Shown here piece after piece: positions 5,805 to 12,490 of a stretch of DNA of 12,490 bases. The position numbers were made by a program, and so were the translations under genes. Position 1 is the stretch's first letter, and each line of letters begins with the position of its first letter. This DNA comes from Chloroflexota bacterium (lineage in GTDB: Bacteria; Chloroflexota; Limnocylindria; Limnocylindrales; CSP1-4). The DNA lies in assembly GCA_021812735.1 (NCBI GenBank), contig JAKAMV010000198.1, forward strand, positions 1 through 12,490, read 5' to 3'. The notes under the pieces were generated by a model. That model was not told where the DNA came from and made no database searches. It worked only from the letters and a program-made list of their open reading frames with translations.

Positions 5805-6472
5805 GAACCCGATTCTACGCACCGCGAATCGAACGGCGGCGCGGGCCCCGCGGAGGGGCAGGCCCGGCCAGAGGTCTGCCCGCCCGGGGTCTGCCCGCCC
5901 GGGGTCTGCCCGCCCTGCGGGCACTCGGGCGCGCGTGCCCGCCCAGCGGGCAGCGTGTGGCGCGGGCGGGGCCGTTGAGGGTCGGAGACGCCCGGCCCAC
6001 GGGTCGACCTGCCCGGCCAGCGGGCACGTGCAACGCAGCGCCCGGCCAGCGGGCACGTGCAACGCAGCGCCCGGCCAGCGGGCACGTGCAACGCAGCGCC
6101 GGCGCCCGCCCTCGCCCATGCCGCCGGCAACCCGGCGTACGGGCCCCGGTGCTCCGCTACGAGGACGCGGCCGCCCGGGAGCGTGGTGAGGCCCGGTGTG
6201 CCGTCGCCGACGTCCTGGAGCCGCGGCAGCCGGCCGGCACCCTCGCCCGACACGGGGAAGCCCAGCTCGACCACCGCCGTCTCGCCGCCCCAGTCCTGAT
6301 ACCGCACGAACGGCGCGCCCGCCATCTCCACCCCGAGGGCCGACACCCTCGCGAAGAGCGCCCCGACGTGCTCGCCGGCCAGCGCGCCGATGTCGATGCC
6401 GGCCATCGGCCGCACGATCCGCACCGCGACGCAGGGCTGCTCGCCTCGTGTCTGGATGCCGGGCTCGGCCAT
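5591..6472 (-). CDS. GyrI-like (AraC effector-binding fold) protein, C-terminus lost at a repeat cluster
   Basis: Residues 1-122 match a GyrI-like small-molecule-binding domain: QTRGEQPCVAVRIVRPMAGIDIG, FARVSALGVEMAGAPFVRYQDW, VVELGFPVSG, and TTLPGGRVLVAEHRGPYAGLPAAWARA. ATG 6472 is preceded by AGGAGG (minus strand 6484-6479), an excellent ribosome site. A complete domain is usually about 150-160 aa and ends with a further strand-helix-strand unit carrying conserved acidic residues. Here homology stops near base 6106, exactly where the repeat cluster begins, and the frame then runs on for about 170 low-complexity residues rich in Gly, Arg, Pro and Ala, overlapping the 98-aa gene in another frame. 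I infer a 3'-eroded gene, possibly a pseudogene; a misassembled repeat is the alternative. It lies 133 bp downstream of kamA and might share its transcript. Confidence 0.6.
   Translation of the reverse strand: MAEPGIQTRGEQPCVAVRIVRPMAGIDIGALAGEHVGALFARVSALGVEMAGAPFVRYQDWGGETAVVELGFPVSGEGAGRLPRLQDVGDGTPGLTTLPGGRVLVAEHRGPYAGLPAAWARAGAGAALHVPAGRALRCTCPLAGRCVARARWPGRSTRGPGVSDPQRPRPRHTLPAGRARAPECPQGGQTPGGQTPGGQTSGRACPSAGPAPPFDSRCVESGSCPTSALANPSSAPTRRPTRPGGVGVARRRRRPSAGCCSASSSRSGARRHPRRSWSTTRARTRRSRPATGR
5812..5817 (-). promoter_or_regulatory. Probable leaderless -10 box (TAGAAT) of the three-gene operon
   Basis: TAGAAT on the minus strand ends 7 nt before ATG 5804, placing the expected transcription start at or next to the A of the start codon. 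It lies in one of the few AT-rich patches here. No -35 box and no Shine-Dalgarno are visible, consistent with a leaderless mRNA. Confidence 0.5.
5873..5917. repeat. 15-bp tandem repeat, three copies
   Basis: Unit GGTCTGCCCGCCCGG at 5873-5887 and 5888-5902, with a third copy at 5903-5917 ending in TG instead of GG. The unit is a multiple of three, so on the minus strand it gives repeated GQTPG. It merges on its right into the first palindromic hairpin. Confidence 0.9.
5907..5952. repeat. Pair of TGCCCGC/GCGGGCA palindromic hairpins
   Basis: Two perfect 7-bp stems with 3-nt loops: TGCCCGC-CCT-GCGGGCA at 5907-5923 and TGCCCGC-CCA-GCGGGCA at 5936-5952, separated by 12 nt of G/C-rich spacer. The same core, with one G for C change in the stem (GCCCGGCCAGCGGGC), recurs three times in the 29-bp array to the right, and its left half GCCCGGCCAG also occurs at 5862-5871. 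Together they look like members of one REP-like palindromic family. Confidence 0.75.
6011..6097. repeat. 29-bp tandem repeat, three perfect copies
   Basis: Three identical copies, 6011-6039, 6040-6068 and 6069-6097. Each begins with the hairpin core GCCCGGCCAGCGGGC and continues with ACGTGCAACGCAGC. Every unit contains the 8-bp palindrome GCACGTGC (6024-6031, 6053-6060, 6082-6089). Because 29 is not a multiple of three, each copy is read in a different frame. Perfect identity suggests recent expansion. It abuts the end of the GyrI-like homology. Confidence 0.95.
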
Positions 6473-6605
6473 GGACCACCTCCTGGCGCGGATCGTGTCG
6501 GTGCCACCGAACGGCGGCATCGGCCGAACGACCCGGCCGGGCGTGCGGGGCGGCCCGAGGCTCGCGCACCCGGGCGCGGCGATCGGGACTCGGGCGGCCG
6601 CGGGC

Positions 6606-8090
<1,485 letters not shown>

Positions 8091-8095
8091 TGACC

Positions 8096-8103
8096 TCACC
8101 TCC
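8096..8103 (-). promoter_or_regulatory. Ribosome binding site that fixes the kamA start
   Basis: GGAGGTGA on the minus strand, a full-length Shine-Dalgarno ending 5 nt before GTG 8090. It rules out the in-frame ATG at 8129 and longer starts, which have no such site and would enter the promoter region. Confidence 0.75.
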
Positions 8104-8125
8104 GCCGCCTCGCCCGATCCGGATC

Positions 8126-8163
8126 GCATAAATCCTATGCATCTTGCATGGACCGCGATCATA
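8126..8163 (-). promoter_or_regulatory. Putative kamA promoter with inverted repeat downstream
   Basis: TATGAT on the minus strand (8163-8158) is the best -10-like hexamer upstream of kamA, giving a leader of about 60 nt. Just inside that leader is the inverted repeat GCATA-AATCC-TATGC (8126-8140), followed by further GCAT copies. This AT-rich patch could be an operator. There is no good -35, and no regulator can be named. Confidence 0.35.
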
Positions 8164-8230
8164 CACAAGAGCCGCTCCGGGCGTCCACGAAATGGCACGT
8201 TCGGGCGGTGCCGCTGGTTGCCCACATGCC

Positions 8231-8236
8231 TACAAT
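8231..8236 (+). promoter_or_regulatory. Putative -10 box (TACAAT) of the lipoprotein gene
   Basis: TACAAT matches the -10 consensus at five of six positions. It lies about 75 nt upstream of ATG 8311, giving a leader of about 68 nt. The -35 region is unconvincing. Confidence 0.4.
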
Positions 8237-8310
8237 CGGCCCGCGTCGTCGAGACAGCAATGCCCGGGGGCCCCTGCGCGACGCGCCCCATTGTGGAAAG
8301 GACCCGCTCC

Positions 8311-8940
8311 ATGACGACCCATCGTCACCTTCTGGGCGCCTCGCTCGGCCTTGCGCTCGTCGTGGCCGCCTGCGGCGGCTCGTCCGCGACGCCGACGCCA
8401 TCCGCCCCGCCGGCGTCCGAGGCCCCGGCATCGCAGGCCGCCATGAGCGAGAGCCCGTCGGGGGCTCCGGCCGCCAGCACCGAGGCGTCGATGCCCGTGA
8501 TCAGCTTCGCGCCCGGCAACGCGACCGCGCTCGAGGGGACCCTGCCGGATAGCGCCGGCGGCGTGACCTTCACGAAGACCAGCTTCGACGGCGCGTCCAT
8601 CCCGGGCGCCGGCATGCCGTTCGACCAGTCGAGCCTCGACCCGACGCTGTCCAAGTACGGCAAGACCATCGCCGACGTGAAGTTCGCCATCGCCAGCGCC
8701 ACGACCGGCATGCCGATGATCTACGCGCTGCAGCTCCAGGGCGTGCCGGCCACCCAGTTCATGGCGGACACGGGCTTCGACACAAGCGGCATGACGCAGA
8801 CCACGATCAGCGGCAAGTCGGTCTGGTCCGATTCGAGCACCGGCATGACCCAGGTGATCTACCCGAAGGACGACACCGTCTACCTGATCATGCTCGCCAC
8901 GGACGCCCAGGCCACGGCGATCCTCGCCGCGCTGCCGTAG
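8311..8940 (+). CDS. Secreted lipoprotein of unknown function
   Basis: A 209-aa lipoprotein precursor. MTTHRHLLGASLGLALVVAAC is a type II signal peptide with lipobox VAAC and acylated C21. Residues 22-60 are a low-complexity Ala/Pro/Ser/Glu linker (GGSSATPTPSAPPASEAP...), then comes a domain of about 145 residues with TLPDSAGGVTFTKTSFDGASI, KYGKTIADVKFAIASATTG, MIYALQLQGVPATQFM, TQTTISGKSVWSDSSTGM and VIYPKDDTVYLIMLATDAQATAILAALP. That pattern of alternating strands with a final helix suggests a small beta-rich binding domain; I do not recognise the family. ATG 8311 is supported by AAAGGA upstream and by the signal peptide beginning there. The gene is monocistronic: promoter-like box upstream and a strong terminator downstream. 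It is divergent from kamA. Confidence 0.82.
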   Translation: MTTHRHLLGASLGLALVVAACGGSSATPTPSAPPASEAPASQAAMSESPSGAPAASTEASMPVISFAPGNATALEGTLPDSAGGVTFTKTSFDGASIPGAGMPFDQSSLDPTLSKYGKTIADVKFAIASATTGMPMIYALQLQGVPATQFMADTGFDTSGMTQTTISGKSVWSDSSTGMTQVIYPKDDTVYLIMLATDAQATAILAALP

Positions 8941-8980
8941 GCCGAAGGGCGGTCACGGCCGCCATCGCCTCAGCGCTCCT

Positions 8981-9017
8981 CGACCCGGCCGGGCCTCCCG
9001 GCCGGGTCGTTGCTTCT
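8981..9017 (+). terminator. Strong intrinsic terminator after the lipoprotein gene
   Basis: CGACCCGGCCGGG (8981-8993) pairs perfectly with CCCGGCCGGGTCG (8997-9009), a 13-bp stem with a 3-nt loop, followed by TTGCTTCT. It begins 41 nt after the lipoprotein stop. This is the clearest terminator in the window. Confidence 0.82.
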
Positions 9018-9052
9018 CCCCCTGGTCCCGGGTCGGCCACGGCTCGTCAGAC

Positions 9053-9170
9053 CGGCTCCGAACCGGGCCATCATGTTCCAGGGGCCGTCGCGCCTGGGCC
9101 CGGCGCTTGGCGTCGCGCGGTCCGTCCGGGCCGGCTCCGGCCCGGGCCATCGTCGCGCTTGGCGTCGCGC
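9053..9170. repeat. Decayed direct duplication in an intergenic region
   Basis: CCGGCTCCG..CCGGGCCATC occurs at 9053-9073 and again at 9131-9151 with two differences. GCGCTTGGCGTCGCGC occurs exactly at 9103-9118 and 9155-9170. The offsets differ (78 and 52 bp), so this is a rearranged or partly deleted duplication. The 300-bp stretch 8941-9241 otherwise holds only the two terminators; no convincing gene was seen. Confidence 0.6.
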
Positions 9171-9196
9171 AGCTTGTCCACGCCCGGAATCCAGGA

Positions 9197-9215
9197 GCCC
9201 GGCCATCGGCCGGGC
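9197..9215 (-). terminator. Hairpin terminator after the membrane protein gene
   Basis: GCCCGGCC (9197-9204) pairs with GGCCGGGC (9208-9215) around a 3-nt loop, 26 nt beyond the minus-strand stop at 9242. The following minus-strand bases TCCTGGATT are only weakly T-rich. It could also act on the plus strand. Confidence 0.55.
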
Positions 9216-9241
9216 CCCTTGCCCTCGGCGAGCGGCGCCGC

Positions 9242-9577
9242 CTACTCGCCGATCACGCTCCAGATCAAGCCCATCATGATGAAGAAGCCGCTGAACAGCG
9301 CGATCAGGCCGAGGCCGCCGTACGGCGAGCTGGCGCCCTCGTGGGGGACCATCTGGAGCCCGATCCCGAACACCAGCGCCCAGACGACGGCGAGGACGGC
9401 GAACATGAGCTTGCCGCGCGGCTGCGTGATCCGCCTCGTCCAGCCGTGACGGCCTCCCTCGGCGACCATGGCGGACCGCGCGAACACGAACACGAAGCCG
9501 CCCGCCATGCAGATGGCGGCGACCAGGATGACCAGGAAGTCCGGGAGCCTGGTGAACCAGATCGTGAAGAGCGTCAC
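9242..9577 (-). CDS. Small integral membrane protein, three predicted helices
   Basis: A 111-aa hydrophobic protein of unrecognised family. Predicted spans are 12-33 (PDFLVILVAAICMAGGFVFVFA), 57-77 (LMFAVLAVVWALVFGIGLQM) and 88-109 (GLGLIALFSGFFIMMGLIWS). The loop between the first two is basic (RHGWTRRITQPRGK) and should face the cytoplasm. There is no signal cleavage site. GTG 9577 is chosen because AAGGA (minus strand 9590-9586) lies 8 nt upstream. It is monocistronic, divergent from the transporter operon and followed by a hairpin. The composition is consistent with a small membrane accessory subunit, but nothing ties it to a partner. Confidence 0.78.
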   Translation of the reverse strand: MTLFTIWFTRLPDFLVILVAAICMAGGFVFVFARSAMVAEGGRHGWTRRITQPRGKLMFAVLAVVWALVFGIGLQMVPHEGASSPYGGLGLIALFSGFFIMMGLIWSVIGE

Positions 9578-9635
9578 GCGGGTGGTCCTTCAGCTTCGTC
9601 GTGGCCGAGTGGACCGCGGCTGGCGCGGTCCGCCG

Positions 9636-9641
9636 ATGCTA
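9636..9641 (-). promoter_or_regulatory. Possible -10 box (TAGCAT) of the membrane protein gene
   Basis: TAGCAT on the minus strand fits TANNNT in an otherwise GC-rich intergenic region and would give a leader of about 50 nt containing the AAGGA site. No -35 is recognised. Confidence 0.3.
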
Positions 9642-9728
9642 ACAGAACGGGGCGGGAGGGAGGAATCGCGGGACCGAAACGATCCCGGGCTCCTCGCCCT
9701 GCGGAACGGGCCGTGGCCGCATCCGGCG

Positions 9729-9734
9729 TACCCT
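9729..9734 (+). promoter_or_regulatory. Probable leaderless -10 box (TACCCT) of the transporter operon
   Basis: TACCCT ends 7 nt before GTG 9742, the start of a 20-codon ORF that overlaps the transporter start. This is the same spacing as the TAGAAT-ATG pair at 5812-5804, so transcription probably begins at the GTG itself. Confidence 0.4.
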
Positions 9735-9741
9735 GCCACGC

Positions 9742-9804
9742 GTGAGCGGCACGTCCCCCACCCGAGCCGGCGCCCGCGTCGCGCTCGACCCCGTCGGCGC
9801 ATGA
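9742..9804 (+). CDS. Possible 20-aa leader ORF coupled to the transporter
   Basis: GTG 9742 opens VSGTSPTRAGARVALDPVGA and its TGA overlaps the transporter ATG as ATGA (9801-9804). By my count 18 of 20 sense codons end in G or C, as in real genes here, whereas the transporter frame through the same bases lacks any start codon. There is no Shine-Dalgarno before the transporter ATG, so reinitiation after this leader would explain how it is translated. The peptide is not a recognised attenuator (no run of one amino acid). Short enough to be chance. Confidence 0.35.
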   Translation: MSGTSPTRAGARVALDPVGA

Positions 9805-12083
9805 CTTTCGATCGGCTCGGGCGGTTCGCCGTCCGGCGGCGGTGGTGGATCGTCGCGGCCTGGGCGGTGCTCATCCTCGCGGCCATCCCGCTCGCCCCGC
9901 GCGCGCCTGGCGCCCTGTCGGCGGGCGGGTTCATCCTCAACGACCTCGAGTCCGCGCGCGCGAAGCAGCTGCTCCAGGACGAGCTGGGCGTGGAGCCCTC
10001 GGCGTTCGTGCTCGTCTACACCTCGCAGACCATGACCGCGGGCACGCTGCCGTGGCTGGAGGCCGTGGCAGCCGCCACGCGGGACGTGGCGTCGGCACCG
10101 CACGTCACAAGGATCCTCTCGCACACGGTCTCCCCCAGCCAGGTGAGCGCCGACCGCCACACCGCCTACGACGTCGTCTTCCTCGACCTGCCGCCGGACG
10201 ACTCGCCGGCGGCGATCCCCGGTGTCAGGGCCGCCCTCCACCAGGTGCCGGGCCTCACCGTGATGATCGGCGGCGGCCCGGCGTTCTACGGCGACGTGCA
10301 GTCGGTCACCGAGACGGACCTCCGCCGCTCCGAGCTGATCTCGCTGCCCCTGGCCGCCCTGGCCTTGCTGGTGGTGTTCGGCTCGGTCATCGCGGCGGGG
10401 GTGCCGCTGCTGGTCGGCGGGACGGCGGTCCTCATCGCGCTGGCCGGGATCTTCGTCGTCGCCTCGATCACGCCGATGAGCATTTTCGTGCTCAACCTCG
10501 CCACGCTGCTCGGCCTGGGACTCGGCGTGGACTACTCGCTGCTCATGACGAGCCGCTTCCGCGAGGAGCTGGCGCACCGCGAAGGTCGGCCGGACCGCGT
10601 CGCCGAGGCGGTCCGCGTCACGGTGGCCACCGCCGGGCGGGCCGTGTTCTTCTCGGGGCTCACGGTTCTGCTCGGCCTGCTCGGCCTCGTCCTGTTCGAG
10701 TTCATGATCCTGCGCTCGGTCGGCATCGCCGGTGCCATCGTGGTGGGCCTGGCGATGGCCTCCGCACTCACCCTGCTCCCCGCCGTCCTCGCGATCGTCG
10801 GCACGCGGATCGACGCGCTCGCAATCCGCAAGGTCAAGGTGGAGCCGGGCATGGACGGCCCGTGGGCACGGTTCGCCCGACGCGTCATGCGCCACCCCGT
10901 CGCCGTCTTCGTCCCCACCCTCGCGATCCTGCTCGCCCTCGGCGTGCCGTTCCTGCACGTGCGCTTCAACTCGCCCGACGCCACGATCCTGCCGGCGGGC
11001 GTCCCGTCTCGAGCCGCGTATGACGTCCTGGCCAAGAACTTCGGCGAGGGCGAGTTCGCGCCGATCGTGCTGGCCGTGCAGACGCAGGGCGACGCGACGA
11101 CGCCCGCCAACCTCGCCGCCCTGTACGACTACTCGCGGCGACTGGCCGCAGACCCGCGCATCATCCGCGTCGACAGCCTGGTCGATGTCGATCCGCGGCT
11201 GACGCTGGCCCAGTACGAGCTGATGTACGACGCGCCGGGCGGACCGCCGGACCGCTACACCGCCGCCAGCCTGGCGGCCACCACCAGGGGCAACCTGACC
11301 GCGTTCACGATCACCACCCCGTATGGCCCGAATGCGCCCGAGGGCCGCGCCCTCGTGCGCGACATCCGGGATCCCACCAGCCCGCTCGCTCCGCCGGCCG
11401 GCATGACGGTGCTGGTGGGCGGGGGAGCGGCCGACGTCGAGGACGTGGTCACACGCGTGTGGGCCGACTTCCCCCGGACCGCCGCGTTCATCGTGCTGAC
11501 AACGTTCCTCGTGCTGTTCGTGCTGCTGAGGTCCGCGGTGCTGCCGGTGAAGGCCCTGGTCATGAACACCCTCTCGATCGTGGCCAGCTTCGGGGCCCTC
11601 GTCTGGATCTTCCAGGACGGCAACCTGTCGGCGATCCTCGGCTTCCAGCCCCTGGGCTACGTGGAGACCACTCAGCCGGTGATCCTGTTCTGCGTGCTGT
11701 TCGGGCTGTCGATGGACTACGAGGTGTTCCTGCTGTCGCGCATGAAGGAGGTCTGGGACCGGTCCGGCGACAACACCGAGGCGGTGGCGCGCGGCCTCGA
11801 GCGGAGCGGTCGGATCGTCTCGTCGGCGGCGCTCATCGTCGTGGTGGTGGCGGGCTCGTTCGCGTTCGCGGACATCGTGCTGATCAAGGCGCTCGGCCTG
11901 GGCGTGGCGATCGCGGTGGCGCTCGACGCCACCGTCGTCCGCGCGCTGCTCGTGCCCGCCACGATGCGGCTCCTTGGGAAGTGGAACTGGTGGATCCCCG
12001 CCCGGCTCGACCGGGCGCTGGCCGGCGTCCTGCCGCAGACCGAGGCCGACATCGAGGCGGCGTCGAGGAAGGTGGATCCGTGA
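9801..12083 (+). CDS. MMPL/RND-superfamily membrane transporter
   Basis: A 760-aa member of the MMPL branch of RND transporters, proton-driven exporters or flippases often for lipids or other hydrophobic molecules. It has the family's internal duplication: TM1 (about 15-32), a large extracytoplasmic domain (about 40-175), a TM bundle (about 178-320), a seventh span (about 365-385), a second large domain and a second bundle (about 560-735). GLGVDYSLLMTSRFREEL carries D244-Y245 and GLSMDYEVFLLSRMKEVW carries D639-Y640, the paired Asp-Tyr proton-relay residues of MmpL proteins, so it looks functional. ATG 9801 is the only plausible start; upstream in-frame sequence is Arg/Pro-rich with no start codon near it. 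The stop overlaps the next gene's GTG (GTGA, 12080-12083). The cargo is unknown. Confidence 0.92.
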   Translation: MTFDRLGRFAVRRRWWIVAAWAVLILAAIPLAPRAPGALSAGGFILNDLESARAKQLLQDELGVEPSAFVLVYTSQTMTAGTLPWLEAVAAATRDVASAPHVTRILSHTVSPSQVSADRHTAYDVVFLDLPPDDSPAAIPGVRAALHQVPGLTVMIGGGPAFYGDVQSVTETDLRRSELISLPLAALALLVVFGSVIAAGVPLLVGGTAVLIALAGIFVVASITPMSIFVLNLATLLGLGLGVDYSLLMTSRFREELAHREGRPDRVAEAVRVTVATAGRAVFFSGLTVLLGLLGLVLFEFMILRSVGIAGAIVVGLAMASALTLLPAVLAIVGTRIDALAIRKVKVEPGMDGPWARFARRVMRHPVAVFVPTLAILLALGVPFLHVRFNSPDATILPAGVPSRAAYDVLAKNFGEGEFAPIVLAVQTQGDATTPANLAALYDYSRRLAADPRIIRVDSLVDVDPRLTLAQYELMYDAPGGPPDRYTAASLAATTRGNLTAFTITTPYGPNAPEGRALVRDIRDPTSPLAPPAGMTVLVGGGAADVEDVVTRVWADFPRTAAFIVLTTFLVLFVLLRSAVLPVKALVMNTLSIVASFGALVWIFQDGNLSAILGFQPLGYVETTQPVILFCVLFGLSMDYEVFLLSRMKEVWDRSGDNTEAVARGLERSGRIVSSAALIVVVVAGSFAFADIVLIKALGLGVAIAVALDATVVRALLVPATMRLLGKWNWWIPARLDRALAGVLPQTEADIEAASRKVDP

Positions 12084-12490
12084 GCCGGCGGCTGCGCCTC
12101 GGGCCGGTGACCGCCCTGCTCGCGGTCGCGCTCGTCGTCGCCGGCTGCAGCGGGCCGGTGCTCGCCAACGCGCCCGCCGCACATCCGCTGTCCGAGCCAT
12201 CGGCCACCGCGACCCCCGGGCCCCCAGATCCCCAGCCCGTGGTGCTGCCGCGCGACGACGCGCCCCACGACCGGCTGACGGAGTGGTGGTACTACACCGG
12301 TCACCTCGTCGACCAGGCCGGCGCCCACTGGGGCTTCGAGTTCGTGGTGTTCCGCGCCGAGCGCGGCGGCTTCCCGGTGTCGTGGGCCTCGCACCTCGCG
12401 CTCACCGACGAGGCGGGCCGCCAGTTCCACTACGCCCAGCGCGCGGAGATCGGTCCCCAAGTCGACGCCGGCGGGCCCGGGACGGCCGGC
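12080..12490 (+). CDS. AttH/CrtC-type lipocalin-like lipoprotein, 5' part only
   Basis: The window ends inside this gene; 137 codons are visible. VSRRLRLGPVTALLAVALVVAGC is a lipoprotein signal peptide with lipobox VAGC and C23. A Pro/Ala/Thr linker follows to about 60, then HDRLTEWWYYTGHLVDQAGAHWGFEFVVFR (63-92) and SWASHLALTDEAGRQFHYAQR. The EWWYxTGHL...GxxWGFExxxFR pattern is the opening of the AttH / carotenoid 1,2-hydratase (CrtC) double-lipocalin family. Some members hydrate carotenoids; many are uncharacterised secreted proteins. The signal for lipid anchoring argues for an extracytoplasmic hydrophobic-ligand role. It overlaps the MMPL stop by GTGA, with GGAAGGTGG just upstream as ribosome site, so the two are coexpressed. 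Confidence 0.8.
   Translation, partial: MSRRLRLGPVTALLAVALVVAGCSGPVLANAPAAHPLSEPSATATPGPPDPQPVVLPRDDAPHDRLTEWWYYTGHLVDQAGAHWGFEFVVFRAERGGFPVSWASHLALTDEAGRQFHYAQRAEIGPQVDAGGPGTAG

Noticed and set aside
6011..6097. CRISPR-like array
   Set aside because: The 29-bp units are directly tandem with no unique spacers and no cas gene nearby.
8127..8129. ATG 8129 as the kamA start
   Set aside because: It has no Shine-Dalgarno and lies inside the inverted repeat, whereas GTG 8090 has a full-length site.
8141..8149. Five-codon ORF (ATG CAA GAT GCA TAG) in the kamA leader as an attenuator peptide
   Set aside because: Only four sense codons and not related to lysine; no support beyond its position after a -10-like box.
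9468..9800. Upstream extension of the MMPL ORF to 9468
   Set aside because: It overlaps the start of the divergent membrane protein gene and is Arg/Pro-rich; TM1 begins soon after ATG 9801.
9639..12200. 853-aa open frame antisense to the MMPL transporter
   Set aside because: It is rich in Arg, His, Asp and Gly without any domain and mirrors the third-position bias of the real gene; a typical high-GC shadow.

Overview
The window is very GC-rich (about 70% by eye), with G/C at most third codon positions. It carries ordinary bacterial chromosomal genes. Short Ala/Pro/Ser/Thr-rich lipoprotein leaders, a long radical-SAM lysine 2,3-aminomutase and probable leaderless promoters (TANNNT 6-7 nt before a start codon) suggest a high-GC Chloroflexota (Limnocylindria-like) or an actinobacterium. 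This placement is inference. No rRNA, tRNA, IS element, phage gene or CRISPR array is visible.

Layout. (1) 63-2542, minus: a pabB-pabC pair for 4-aminobenzoate (folate) synthesis, joined by a GTGA overlap. (2) 2642-4844, plus, divergent from pabB: a P1-family (DmpA/S58) self-processing aminopeptidase followed after 16 bp by a two-lobed GNAT acetyltransferase. (3) 4927-5804, minus: a compact operon of three unrecognised small proteins (98, 147 and 45 aa). It is preceded by a leaderless-type promoter and converges on the GNAT gene across a GC hairpin. (4) 5862-6105: a cluster of short tandem and palindromic repeats lying where a GyrI-like ligand-binding gene loses its homology. (5) 6606-8090, minus: lysine 2,3-aminomutase (kamA), with the damaged GyrI-like gene downstream. 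(6) 8311-8940, plus: a secreted lipoprotein ending at a strong intrinsic terminator. (7) 9242-9577, minus: a three-helix membrane protein. (8) 9742-12490, plus: a possible 20-codon leader ORF, an MMPL/RND-type transporter and the start of an AttH/CrtC-type lipocalin-like lipoprotein, each overlapping the next by 4 bp.

The genes fall into independent small operons. The most coherent functional unit beyond folate synthesis is the transporter plus lipocalin-like lipoprotein at the right edge, which suggests export or handling of a hydrophobic molecule. I found no convincing wholly new system. The best candidates for a second look are the palindromic repeat cluster that appears to have eroded the GyrI-like gene, the three-gene unknown operon with its 45-aa lipoprotein-like peptide, and the leaderless leader ORF coupled to the transporter.
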